Origin: Ophiosphaerella korrae
Lineage: Eukaryota > Ascomycota > Dothideomycetes > Pleosporales > Phaeosphaeriaceae
DNA: 64,000 bases
Direction of reading: 5' to 3'
Assembly (NCBI GenBank): GCA_028456385.1
Contig: JALNQF010000094.1
Location: forward strand, 62,001 to 126,000
The position numbers and the translations under genes are program-made. This document shows positions 54,155-64,000 of this stretch, piece after piece. The stretch's first letter is position 1. Each line of letters starts with the position of its first letter. Below the pieces are notes generated by a model, which was not told where the DNA came from, made no database searches, and saw nothing but the letters and a program-made list of their open reading frames with translations.

Positions 54155-55885
54155 ATGGTCGGCACCAAGCGAAGACGCCAGGACGGCGAGTCTGAAGAGG
54201 AGCCGCAGCCGCAGCAGCAGGACACGCCAGATGCCCAGACGCCGTCCAAAAGGGCCAGGGTCCGGCAGCTGGCCGTGGCCGATGTCCAGGCTGGCACGCC
54301 GCGGTCCATTCTGAAGAAGCAGCCTGGCCTTTTCGACGGAATCAATGCCACCACCCCGAGGTCGAATCGCAAGCTGGTCTTCGAGACCCCGACCAAGCCG
54401 GCCAGGCAGCCCTCGCCCAGCACCACGCCCACTATCGTGCGCAATGCCGACCGCAGTGCACGGAGGAAGAGCAACAGGCGCCTGCTCGAGCGCACCCTGA
54501 ACGGTGCTGAGAGCGACGACGACGCACTGGACGAGGAAGAGCATTTGGCCGAGCACATTCTGCGCGAGGAGGAGCAGGACGAGGACGAGGAGGAAGACGA
54601 CGGCCCTGTCGAGCCGCTGCCTGTGCCGGAGACGCCATCCAAGCGTGGACGAGGTCGGCCAAAGGGCTCAGGAAAAGCAGGCCGGCCGCGAAAGCAGCGT
54701 TCCCCGACACCGCCGACCCATCTCCCTCCCCACGAAGAATACTTTCACCAAAACCGTCCAGGCGCCAACAAGACGTCAAACAACACTTTGTCTGCACAAA
54801 CTTTGCTCAATCACGATGAGTACTTCGAGGCTCTGCAGTCCATCCGCCAGAGCCACGAGCCCGAAATGCAGTTCCTCCTGGAGCTGCACCAGCGAGCCTT
54901 CGATCAGTGGATATTCGAGTTGGAAGAAGGCTTCAACATTTGCTTGTATGGTTATGGCTCGAAACGCACCATTACAGACAAGTTCACGCGACGGCTCTAT
55001 ACCCACTTGTTGGAACAAGAACCATACAAGGGCACAAAGAAAACCCCTAGGATTGTTGTGATAAACGGCTACACTGTGGGAATAACCATCAAGGATATCC
55101 TCACCACCGTGGCATCCACTTGTATACCAGTCAACACCAAGATGCCCAACCAGCCAACCTCGCTCCTGGACTACATCCTAGAACACCTCACTCATAACCC
55201 GCCGGCCCATCCCATTTCCATTGTTCTAAATTCTATCGACTCACAATACCTCCGCAAGGCTCCAACTCCCTCAATGCTCGCTCGACTAGCCTCGCATCCC
55301 GCCATCAACCTCATCTGCACAGCTGATTCTCCCTCCTTTCCCCTGTTATGGGATCTTGGCCTCAAAACCCAATTTAAATTCATCTTCCACGACGCAACAA
55401 CATTTGCTTCCTATGATGCCGAAATCGACAGTGTCGAGACCGTCAATGAACTCCTTGGTCGCAGCGGCCGTCGCGTAGGCGGCAGGGATGGTGTTGGCTT
55501 TGTGTTACGGTCCCTACCCGAAAACGCACGCTCACTCTTCCGCATATTGGCTATGGAGCAACTGGCTCTATCCTTTGCTGAGACCAGCGACGACCATTAC
55601 GTCACAAACGGACAAGACCAAGCACCGCCTAGCAACATCAAAAAGGCCAAAAACTTGATACCAGAGTCCAATCAAGGTGTTGAATACAGAGTCTTGTATC
55701 ACAAAGCCGTCGGGGAGTTTGTGTGCTCTAGCGAAGTAGGCTTCAGGACCTTGCTCAAGGAGTTCCACGACCATCAGATGATTGAGAGTCGCAAGGACGC
55801 TATGGGAACCGAGAGATTGTGGGTCCCGTTCCGGCAGGATGAATTGGAAGCGTTGGCGGAGGATTTAGCAGGCGACGGGGTGTGA
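54155..55885 (+). CDS. ORC2: Origin recognition complex subunit 2
   Basis: Single exon, 576 residues. The N-terminal about 190 residues are disordered, acidic and basic in turn, with AT-hook-like RGRGRPKGSGKAGRPRK near 165. The conserved ORC2 core starts at about 200: HDEYFEALQSIRQSHEPEM, FNICLYGYGSKRTITDKF, then TSLLDYILEHL and HDATTFASYDAEID, ending with a winged-helix-like tail with LLKEFHDHQMIESRKD. Orc2 is part of the complex that loads MCM helicases at replication origins. The AAA+ domain lacks a proper Walker motif, as in the family. It shares a divergent region with ATG101. Confidence 0.92.
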   Translation: MVGTKRRRQDGESEEEPQPQQQDTPDAQTPSKRARVRQLAVADVQAGTPRSILKKQPGLFDGINATTPRSNRKLVFETPTKPARQPSPSTTPTIVRNADRSARRKSNRRLLERTLNGAESDDDALDEEEHLAEHILREEEQDEDEEEDDGPVEPLPVPETPSKRGRGRPKGSGKAGRPRKQRSPTPPTHLPPHEEYFHQNRPGANKTSNNTLSAQTLLNHDEYFEALQSIRQSHEPEMQFLLELHQRAFDQWIFELEEGFNICLYGYGSKRTITDKFTRRLYTHLLEQEPYKGTKKTPRIVVINGYTVGITIKDILTTVASTCIPVNTKMPNQPTSLLDYILEHLTHNPPAHPISIVLNSIDSQYLRKAPTPSMLARLASHPAINLICTADSPSFPLLWDLGLKTQFKFIFHDATTFASYDAEIDSVETVNELLGRSGRRVGGRDGVGFVLRSLPENARSLFRILAMEQLALSFAETSDDHYVTNGQDQAPPSNIKKAKNLIPESNQGVEYRVLYHKAVGEFVCSSEVGFRTLLKEFHDHQMIESRKDAMGTERLWVPFRQDELEALAEDLAGDGV

Positions 55886-55973
55886 GCGGGAAAAGGATAT
55901 ATACCATGCTGTTTTCTGTTCATGATTCATAGGAAACATATTGTGCACAACATAGAATGCCATTTAGAATCAC
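55886..55973. other. Convergent 3' ends of ORC2 and amidase genes
   Basis: 88-bp spacer, AT-rich with ATATA sequence. No gene. Confidence 0.4.
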
Positions 55974-57638
55974 CTAGCTTCGCCATTTTCCGGGGGGGGG
56001 CAATCCAATAGCTACTTCAAGATGTTGCAATATAGTCAGAATCTTCTCATCGTCAAACCGTCGACCTACAAGTTGCAACCCTACAGGTACGCCATGGAAC
56101 TCCTCTGCATCCCAGAGCTCACGGTTACTTTCGTCGTGTCCACTCAGCGGCTCTTCATCATCATCCGAGTCCCAGCTATCAACCTTCTTATCAACAGTGC
56201 AAACGGGAAAGACTACTCCAGGGTAATCAAGTAAGTTCCACTGGCTTGTATAGCTCCAATACTTGGCCGTATTATGCTTTGGAGCTACGCCAGGACCCAC
56301 AGGACAAAGAAGCGCATCAATACCGGACTTGTTCCAGTGCAGAGCGTACTCTTTACGATAGGCTTCCCTCTCCTCGCTCCAGTAAGCAAGCTCACCAACC
56401 GAGAGCGTTTTCACGCACGGATTATCCTTGATGATCCATTTCGACAGTGGGCGCCAGGGTTCTCTAGACTTGGCAATGTCTTCGGCATCAGCCTCCCCGC
56501 CATCAGGATAATAAAGCGAAGACAAAATCGCCCACGCCTCATCGTGAAGGTACGGCGAAAAATCAACCACCTCCACACCATGCTGCTGCTCTAGCCGAGC
56601 CCGAACTAACTTCAGAGCTCGCGTAACAGGCGGATGCGGCCGCACAACCCCATCATGCCACAAAACACCAATACGCAGACGCCGCTCAACCGGCATCTGG
56701 AACGTGCGCCATGGCATAGGAATCAGCGCGGGCTCCGTCAGCCAGGGCTCCGAGTCAACCACAGCCTTCATCAACAGCCGCAGACCCTCGAGAGACGTTG
56801 ACAGCGGGCCCAGCACCGTCTCGACGGTATCCGCCGCCGCCATCATGTAGCCCCAGCCATCCGTCGGCAGGCGAAAAGCAGTCGGTTTCAAGCCATACAC
56901 GCCGCAATTCGCCGCAGGACTGCGGATGCTGCCGCCGACGTCAGACCCAATGCCCAGACACGAGCCACGCAGCGCAACCAGCGCGCCCTCGCCGCCAGAG
57001 CTGCCGCCCGCGGTGAGATGCGTGTTGTGCGGGTTGGTCGTCACGCCGTACAGGTTGGAGTCGGTTTCCAGGTGCATCATGGTTTGCGGCACGGTGGTGC
57101 GGCAGTGGAAGACTGCGCCTGCCTTGTGGAGCACTTGGATCATGTGTGCGTCTTCCGCGGCGACGACGTCCCAGTGCGAAATGTACCCCGTTGTGCAGCG
57201 CAGGCCCTGGAATCCGATGTGTTCTTTTACGCTGATGGGGAGGCCGTGTAAGGGGCCGATGGGGCGCTTGTGCTGGGCGAAGTAGGCATCGAGCTCTTTT
57301 GCTCTGGTTAGGGCGCGCTGGGGGAGGAGTTCGGTTAGGCAGTTTGTCAGACGTTGGGAGATGGCTGCGCGGTGGAGAAAGGCGCATGTTACGTCTACGG
57401 CTGAGAGTTGGCCGGTGGAGAGAGATTGTATGAGTTGCTCTGGCAGAAGACTTGTGATGGATAGTATTTGTTTGTCAAGCACTTGTTCTGGTATTCCCGT
57501 GACATCTTTGGGTAGTTCCGATGGTAGATGTGGTGGTTGAGGATTTAGTTGAGCTATGGTCTCATCGCGATAATCTTGTGCCTTTTTGGCAATTTCTTGC
57601 CAGGGCACTTTGCGCCCCTTTGACTTCGAACGAGGCAT
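55974..57638 (-). CDS. Amidase-signature family amidase (acetamidase-like)
   Basis: Single exon, 554 residues. The start at 57638 (MPRSKSKGRKVPWQEIAKK) is preferred; the open frame upstream is not protein-like. The amidase catalytic triad is visible: Lys in LHGLPISVKEHIGF, Ser in the cis-Ser loop TAGGSSGGEGALVAL, and Ser in GIGSDVGGSIRSPA. It hydrolyses small amides such as acetamide to acid and ammonium (family knowledge); the exact substrate is not known. It resembles fungal amdS-type enzymes in length and N-terminal sequence. Divergent from MSS116, with 263 bp between starts. Probably cytosolic. Confidence 0.9.
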   Translation of the reverse strand: MPRSKSKGRKVPWQEIAKKAQDYRDETIAQLNPQPPHLPSELPKDVTGIPEQVLDKQILSITSLLPEQLIQSLSTGQLSAVDVTCAFLHRAAISQRLTNCLTELLPQRALTRAKELDAYFAQHKRPIGPLHGLPISVKEHIGFQGLRCTTGYISHWDVVAAEDAHMIQVLHKAGAVFHCRTTVPQTMMHLETDSNLYGVTTNPHNTHLTAGGSSGGEGALVALRGSCLGIGSDVGGSIRSPAANCGVYGLKPTAFRLPTDGWGYMMAAADTVETVLGPLSTSLEGLRLLMKAVVDSEPWLTEPALIPMPWRTFQMPVERRLRIGVLWHDGVVRPHPPVTRALKLVRARLEQQHGVEVVDFSPYLHDEAWAILSSLYYPDGGEADAEDIAKSREPWRPLSKWIIKDNPCVKTLSVGELAYWSEEREAYRKEYALHWNKSGIDALLCPVGPGVAPKHNTAKYWSYTSQWNLLDYPGVVFPVCTVDKKVDSWDSDDDEEPLSGHDESNRELWDAEEFHGVPVGLQLVGRRFDDEKILTILQHLEVAIGLPPPGKWRS

Positions 57639-57901
57639 TATCAAAATTGTTCTACGACTCACTGGAGCTGTCATCCATGATGGGGTTGACATCACTATTC
57701 TTACTAACTGTATAGGGCTAGGCAGTCTTGGCGTACATATGCAGCTTGACATCGGCAACTGTATTGCCCGTCATAGTGAACTTTTTTTTTGCACATACTG
57801 CACTTCATCATAAAGCACTAGATTTCTTTCCCTTTGGCCTTTTCTGTACCTACTGTTGATTGTGTAGAGCGCCTTTCTTGTATGTAAAGGGGTTGGAAAC
57901 A
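57639..57901. other. Divergent promoter between amidase and MSS116
   Basis: Includes a T9 run at 57780-57788 and short TA-rich stretches. Bidirectional promoter by position. Confidence 0.4.
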
Positions 57902-59751
57902 ATGAAATCCGTTTCATGTTCTCTTTCACTGTGCTCGTTCGCCTGCTCTCGCGTTCTCCCACGCCTGCCACCTGCAACTAACACCTTCCACCTCAGACAC
58001 TTCTCATATTCGCCCACAATCATGCCTCCTCCACCTAAGCGAAAGTGGCATCGCCCCAAGAGCGATCGTACAACCGGCACCGGTAGTGAATCAGCACCTA
58101 GCACTTCTACAACACCCCGCACCCCTGTCGCCCAACAGCCTAAGAGACCCAAAGTCCAAGACGTGGCTGCGACACCTGCAGTTATGAGCGCTGTAGAGAT
58201 GAAACAACTGTATAGCACATCTGCTAGTAATGCATCAGCGAAACCCTTCTCGGCTCTGAAGGGCGTACTGGACCAATCATTACTCGATGGTTTGGATAAA
58301 ATGGGCTTCGAGTAAGATTTCTCTTCATATCGTGTCTTGATAAGTACGGAGTGCTAATTAGTTCTAGGTTCATGTCTCCCGTACAGCAGAAAGTCCTTAC
58401 TGAACTTCCATCCCTCTCCTCCGACTGCGTCGTTCAAGCCAAGACGGGCACTGGTAAGACTGTCGCGTTTCTACTGCCCGCTATCCAAAATCTGCTGGCT
58501 GGCAACGCACCCCCGAAGGGAAAAGTCGCAATTCTTATCGTCTGCCCTACGCGTGAGCTGGCTCTTCAGATCGCAAAGGAATGTAAGGGTGTTACCGCCT
58601 GTCTGCCGCGAAAAATGGAATGCCACACTGCGTTTGGTGGCACATCTCGCGCCTCCAATCTGAAAGCCTTCCTCAACGGAGAGCCAACTATTCTTGTGGC
58701 TACGCCTGGTCGACTTGACGATATCTTGGGCGAAGAAAGTGTTCGCGAGAAGTTCACCCATCTCAAGACTGTTGTGCTTGACGAAGCTGATCAAATGCTC
58801 GACGCTGGCTTTGCACCGGCCGTCAAGAAGATTTTGAGACGTATTCCACCCAAGAGTGATGGCTGGCAGGGTATGTGCTTTTCTGCTACGCTGCCCGAGG
58901 AGGTTCTTGATATAGCCAAGATTGTACTGTTCCCTGGATTCACCCATCTCTCAACACTCGATCCCAATGAAGTCCCTACCCATGAACGCGTGCCTCAGTA
59001 CTACTTCTCTGTCCCCACTATTGCAGACACATTCGCAGCTCTAGAGGCCCTGATTGAAGAGGAGCACAATCAAAATCCAACCGACTTCAAAGCCATAGTA
59101 TTTGGCTCAACAGCGAACGGGGTTGGGCTACTGTACGACCTCTTTAAAAACGCCTTGCCCCAGTTTAAGATGTTCGAACTGCACAGTCGCATGTCGCAGC
59201 CTACACGAACTCGCACCACCGCACTGTTTAAGGAGTCAACCAGCGGTATTCTCTTCGCCTCTGATGTTGTGGGTCGCGGCATGGACTTTCCCAATGTTGG
59301 TCTCGTAGTTCAGCTTGGCTTACCTCCTAATACGGAGCAATATGTTCACCGAGTCGGCCGCACGGCCCGTGCTGGAAAAGACGGACGTGCTGTACTTATC
59401 CTGTACGAAAAGGAGATGTTTTTTCCGCGAATCAACAAGACATTGCCCATCAAACCCTATCCCGTGGATATTGTGGCCAAGCTACCCGCACATCAAGCTA
59501 ATATCGAGATGGCATTTTACCGCGTTGAGGAGGAGACAAAAGCAAAGGCCTACCAGGCATTCCTTGGATTCACTAAGCCTTTCTTGAAGAAACTACAGCT
59601 CACAACGGCAGAGCTAGTCCGTGTAGCAAACGACTATGCAAGAGCGATGGGCTGCCCAGAGCCGCCTCTAATTGAGAAGTCGACCGTCGGGAAGATGGGC
59701 TTGAAAGGTGTACCAGGTTTGAGGATTGGCTCGCGCAGAGATCAATATTAG
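57902..59751 (+). CDS. MSS116: Mitochondrial DEAD-box RNA helicase Mss116
   Basis: Two exons, 57902-58311 and 58368-59751, with a 56-nt intron; 597 residues. The N-terminus (MKSVSCSLSLCSFACSRVLP) fits a mitochondrial presequence; a second in-frame ATG lies downstream. Helicase motifs: AKTGTGKT (Walker A), PTRELALQ, TPGRLDD, DEADQML (DEAD box), SATLPEEV, then DVVGRGMDFPNVGLVVQLG and HRVGRTARAGKDG. A basic MPPPPKRKWHRPK region follows the presequence. Mss116 assists group I/II intron splicing and mitochondrial RNA folding. The C-terminal extension is short. Intact. Confidence 0.93.
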
Positions 59752-60442
59752 AACTTCACGTGTCAGGCAGCTCAGTTTCACCAGACCATCCCGACTTCAT
59801 CCGAAGCAATGAGCAGCGACTCGTCAATCCCATTTCGCCCGGTATCATGCCTCGCACGACATCATCTTAATGAATCTCGCATAGCACACGGCGTTCAGGA
59901 GGCAAATGGTTTTGATATTTACGATTGCAATCACCAAGATCAGACATGCCTCAGCTCGCCTGTAGCGCACCGTTCCTGTTACCGTCTTGCTTTTCTCGGC
60001 GTTTACCGCATAGATTGGTCTTAACATCGAATTGTAACTAAGTAGCGCCATCAATTGCTCCAGCGTGTCTGCTTCTCAGCACTGGCGGAAGCAAAGGATG
60101 GTGGAAAACGTTTGGCATTAGTGGTCACCTCAGCTCAGTCGTGAGGAATACGGATAATCTGAAATACATCTTATAGCTTCTATATACCTTTTTCGTTGAT
60201 GATGTGATTTCACCTTTGACTTGATGGAAGCTTGATGGAATGAGCACGATCTGCACAGCTCCCCTTTCCTTCAGCTCAGCTCATCACACTGTCTCTGCAC
60301 CATTGACCATCCCTCGACGCTTCTTGGCAAAGTTCCCGAACGCCCTGTATATATAACTCATTGCTATACGTCCACCATGAGCAACAACCACATTCACTTC
60401 TACTCCACTCTTTTGATAATCAATTAATTCGTTCAAGCCTTC
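59752..60442. other. Intergenic between MSS116 and secreted protein gene
   Basis: Short compositional frames only. A TATATAA motif lies about 94-100 bp before the next ATG (about 60343-60355). Confidence 0.4.
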
Positions 60443-61734
60443 ATGATGCTTCTTCCAGCGGTTCCTGCTGCTCTTGCAGCAATTCCAGTCGTCATCGCTC
60501 AAGATGAGATCACCTATGCAACGACTTGCTTCACGCAATTCGGGTTGGCGCCTCTGGCTACCGGCGAGGTAGTGACCTGGTACGACTCCATGACAAAGAC
60601 CAACCTGTTCGACGTCACATATACGACTCGCTCAGTCATATTTGTAACTCTTACAGCCAGTACCTTCACCAACGTCGTCACCACCACCGAGACCGTCAAA
60701 ACAACCGTCACAACCACCCTGGCCCCAACCACCGTCCCCACACCAGCCGGCTTCCTCAATCTGCTTTTCCCCGGCATCGCTGCCCTAACCGGCGTCTCGC
60801 GCGTCAAGCGCCACAAAATTAAAGGCCGTGATGCGGATCCTGCGCTCCGCATGTTCAGACGCCAGACGGCTGAGAACAACACTGCGGGTTTCTTCATTGA
60901 CCGCGAAGGCACTCCTTCTGATCTGGATTTGAAGTATCCTATCCGTGTCGACTGCCGCGTCTCCGTCACGATCAAGCGCACCGTCACCACCACCGTCACC
61001 GGCACCCCCGAGACATCTATTGTGCCGGCGTCTACAGTGGGTATTGTTTCTGCAAGCACGGTCAGCAGCACAACGACTATTACGGCGGCGCCGCCCAGGA
61101 AGACTGTGTATGCGGCTTGTCAGTCAAACAACATTAGTAAGTTGGATAGTCATAAAGTCTAAAGGTGTACGTGCTGATAGGCTGAACCAGTCAGTTCCCT
61201 GATCGGATTTACTGGGGAAGAAATGTTTTTCGACCGCGTGATCTACCGACCAAACGAGGGATTCCCCATCAAGAACGAGTTGGTTGTCCCTGTGGATTCC
61301 GCCGAGGGCTGCTGCATTGCATGCCAAAACGCTGTACGTGCCCTTACCGGTGTCTTCTTCTTGCATAGAAGTATTATAGCGTATTGTGAGCTTGAGACTA
61401 ATTCTATGACTAGCGTTTCTGTGCTGGTTCCTTTCATGTTCCCTCGAGGGCCAACTGTCACTTGCGCTTTACACAGGCTCCTCTCCAGGGGGTTCCTGCG
61501 CTGCCCGTCGGTGGCAACTCGACGTCTAGCATTTCCTTGTCTGGCTGGTATCCGACTAGATCCGGCTCGGGCGTTATCCTACCTACTGGCACATCACCTG
61601 CGGTGCCAACCACGAGCGCAGGTACCAACACATGCCCATCTGGTAGTTTGAGCTTGTACCTTGGTACCATTGAGGGCCAGACGGACTCCCCCAAGAAGTA
61701 CGCGTTGGCGTTCTCTAATGACCCATGTGGATGA
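60443..61734 (+). CDS. Secreted Thr/Ser-rich protein with a Cys-rich PAN-like region
   Basis: Three exons: 60443-61136, 61191-61333, 61414-61734; 385 residues. Signal peptide MMLLPAVPAALAAIPVVIAQ. Thr/Val-rich repeats around 65-105 and again near 185-220 suggest O-glycosylation. A dibasic site (VKRHKIKGR, about 122-130) could be cleaved. The segment EGCCIACQNARFCAGSFHVP, joined across intron 2 in frame, resembles a PAN/apple-like Cys pattern. The C-terminus has a further Cys pair near the end (TNTCPSGS...NDPCG). Function unknown; possibly a wall or adhesin-type protein. Confidence 0.68.
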
Positions 61735-63202
61735 CTGAGCGTGTGGCCATTTCTACTCACCGATGATAAAAACAGTGGGCTTGCTCCTCTGAATGGACAT
61801 AAGCTAGCTCTTTCTTAGGAGATGAACGTGCGAAACTGCTCGTAGAGGTAGAAGGAGAGTGAAATTGTGGGGGGAGGGGGTGATCTAAGCAAAAAAAGAG
61901 GAATGGCACTGTCTGCTTTGTTCATGTTTGTCCAAGTCGCTCGTTTACCTTCTGGACAAGTTCTTTTCTTCTTCAATTCAAGACTATTTTATTATACTTT
62001 TCAACTGACGCTTTTCAAGTGTGCTTTGGATCAGCAGTGATCTCCACAGGCGCCCCACGTTTTTTACCAGGACCGACGGATGATGTCCAACGCGTTGGTC
62101 AAGTGGGGCATGACAGGGCGACAAAGCTGATAGCACTATCATGGCAGACTAGAGACAGTTTAATTGTAACGAAGCCCAAAGCAGTAAATCGGATGGGTTA
62201 GTGGCCTTCGCATGAATGTCGGCTCCTTAGTGGGCAAATTTGACAGGCTGTCGATGAGGGCAACGCAGGAGACAGTAGGATAGGGAGCATGGACGGTTGG
62301 TAGCGTGGTGAGTGGCTCTGCTGCGTTGTCCCTTGTTCGCGTTTCAAGGGCTAGAGCCAGGACGGGCTATTAGCCACCCAATGGAGCTATGGGCAGCAAT
62401 TGCAAAGCTGGTAGGTTTCACGTTTCGCGTGGTACAAGCGGCTGCAAACGGCAGTCCTGGGACCAACAATGTGTGCAGCAGCATGGGGGGACAGCGTGCG
62501 AGCGTGTGTTGCAGTAGTTTGTTCGACTTTGTTGGGCGATGGTGGCAAAGGAGCGTGGACACGAGGAACGCGTCGAGGGGAAGTGTCTCTAATTGGCCAC
62601 TGCCCCCTTGCACTAGTGCGCCTGCCTTGCGTTTGCATCCGAGCCGCCAAGGCAGCTGCAGCAGCTGGTTCCTTCCCTCCATCTATCGACCGGCTGCCTT
62701 GATTGATCGCTCTTGCTCCCCGGCATGTCCTTGTAGCTTCCTTCTATTCTCTCGCGTCTTACACCTTCCTTCTCCCACTGGCCTGGCCCTTATTAACCCA
62801 CACAGCAGTGCCTCTCGTCCGTCGTTCCTTCCTTTCAGCCCGCCAGCCGAGATTGTTCGTCTTTGCCCGCACACGTTCGAGTGTCGTCACAGGCTCCCTT
62901 TTAGCGCCGGCAAGCGAGCGCTGCCTGATTTCTCCGCACAGGTAACATGGCAGCCCACCACCCTCAACCGCCTCCTTTCTGACCAGCGCAACCTAGCACC
63001 CTCAGCGCACTGCTGCACGCGACACACGACACGCTGTCGCCTCGCCGTCGTGCCCTACCCGTCTGGCCATCGTCACCGCAATCTCCGCCGACACCGCCTT
63101 CACCGCACCCGCCCATTGCGCAAATCTAGACGCGATTTTACGCGTCAAAGCGTTCAGAGAGATCATACAAGGTCTCCACACGCCTCGCCGGCGCTGCTTG
63201 CC
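61735..63202. other. Intergenic and long 5' region of the forkhead gene
   Basis: GC-rich from about 62700 onward with pyrimidine-rich runs; presumably a long 5' UTR or promoter. Open frames on both strands are compositional. Confidence 0.45.
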
Positions 63203-64000
63203 ATGGCCGCAGCGCGTCGACACGCCCCAATGCACATTTTCCACGACTTGGACCCGTTCGTATTCGTCACAGACGTGTCAGATCACTCGCATACGCTTCT
63301 CGCGCCCCCGTCCCCCTTGGCTGGCAAGCCCTCACCCCGGAAACCTCGACACCTCTCCAGCTCGCCGCCGCCGCAAGCCGTGGTCGAGAAGGGACTTAAT
63401 AGCATCTCAATTCCCCCACCAATGGAGTCACAGTGGACAGACGCGCCATCGAAGAAGATGCAGTCACAGGACACGCCAGGCAACCCGCACTTTTGGACCA
63501 CTTTTGCAAACCAGATGGACAAGGAGAACGCTTACCCGTACCCGGAGCCCGTCATGTCGGCCGCAGAGCCCCCCGTCAAGCCAGGAATGAAGCGATCCTT
63601 CTCAGATGCCGCACCCCTGCGTGATCGCAGCAAGAAACAGAAAGTCAAAGAACCCAAGGTCGAAGAAGTCGATGGGCCCCTCCCAGAGCCGGACCAAATG
63701 CCGAGCGTGGAAGACGATGGCAACAAGCCCTCATACAGTTACGCGATGCTCATTGGCATGGCTATTTTACGCGCACCAAGCCGGCGATTGACTCTAGCAC
63801 AGATCTATAAATGGATCTCAGACACCTTTGCCTTCTATCGCAATTCCCAGGAGACGGGTTGGCAGAACAGCATCCGTCACAATCTCAGCCTCAGCAAGTC
63901 GTTCTCTAAGCAGGAGCGGCCCAAGGATGATCCTGGAAAAGGCCACTACTGGGTTATCAATGCTGGGTTTGAGAAGCAGTACCACAAGGTCAAGCCCATG
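63203..64000 (+). CDS. Forkhead transcription factor, 5' part (cut by window edge)
   Basis: Open from the ATG at 63203 to the window end, 266 codons without a stop; the gene continues beyond the window. A near-central disordered region leads into a forkhead domain: NKPSYSYAMLIGMAILRAPS, RRLTLAQIYKWISDTFAFYR, WQNSIRHNLSLSKSFSKQER, GKGHYWVINAGFEKQYHK. The helix-3 signature NSIRHNLSL is exact. N-terminal KPSPRKP and KENAYPYPEP segments could be phosphorylation or destruction-type motifs. It looks like the Hcm1/Sep1-type, which drive cell-cycle gene waves, but subtype is uncertain. Confidence 0.88.
   Translation, partial: MAAARRHAPMHIFHDLDPFVFVTDVSDHSHTLLAPPSPLAGKPSPRKPRHLSSSPPPQAVVEKGLNSISIPPPMESQWTDAPSKKMQSQDTPGNPHFWTTFANQMDKENAYPYPEPVMSAAEPPVKPGMKRSFSDAAPLRDRSKKQKVKEPKVEEVDGPLPEPDQMPSVEDDGNKPSYSYAMLIGMAILRAPSRRLTLAQIYKWISDTFAFYRNSQETGWQNSIRHNLSLSKSFSKQERPKDDPGKGHYWVINAGFEKQYHKVKPM

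Noticed and set aside
1..64000. CRISPR arrays, bacterial operons, ribosome binding sites
   Set aside because: The window is eukaryotic: spliceosomal introns, no regular spacer repeats, no polycistronic layout.

Overview
The window looks like nuclear DNA of a filamentous ascomycete, most likely a Dothideomycete of the Pleosporales type (inference). The support is short spliceosomal introns (about 40-80 nt, GTAAGT-like donors, CTGAC/CTAAC branch sites), Pezizomycotina-type protein families, a tRNA gene with a pol III terminator, and many small secreted proteins. Order is mixed on both strands with no operons. Most multi-exon models here were assembled by hand from splice signals and reading-frame continuity.

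Layout. 0.4-2.8 kb: V-ATPase subunit f and ELP3, convergent. 3-7 kb: a microsatellite, a decayed membrane-protein relic and a secreted HExxH protein. 7-13 kb: a 1387-residue Snf2/Sth1 remodeller and a secreted CE15 glucuronoyl esterase. 15-18.5 kb: a methyltransferase fused to a GFA zinc domain, and an acidic coiled-coil protein. 19-25 kb is an accessory stretch: a beta/gamma-crystallin-like secreted protein, a cysteine-rich peptide gene whose start codon appears split by an intron, a sirtuin gene broken by one stop codon, and a tRNA-Gly(GCC) whose T-loop carries a 52-nt insert with all the signals of a spliceosomal intron. 25.6-42.7 kb is dense housekeeping: T5orf172 protein, HIS3, RPC19, complex I LYR subunit (NDUFA6), BUD31, a single-pass membrane protein, ARG7, YOP1, an RFX factor, an ACC-synthase-like aminotransferase and AP-2 mu. 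43.6-51.6 kb is again accessory: an MDR oxidoreductase, relics of an UNC93-like transporter and of an N,N-dimethylformamidase-like protein, a secreted cysteine protein, a 72-bp tandem repeat and a C26A20 tract. 51.6-64 kb: a small orphan protein, ATG101, ORC2, an amidase, MSS116, a Ser/Thr-rich secreted protein and the start of a forkhead factor cut by the window edge.

Several housekeeping pairs share divergent promoters (HIS3/RPC19, NDUFA6/BUD31, YOP1/RFX, ATG101/ORC2, amidase/MSS116). Four small secreted-protein genes each have a TATA-like box about 110-130 bp before the start codon, unlike the housekeeping genes. The most novel observations are the interrupted tRNA, the split-start cysteine-rich gene, the crystallin-like secreted protein and the methyltransferase-GFA fusion.
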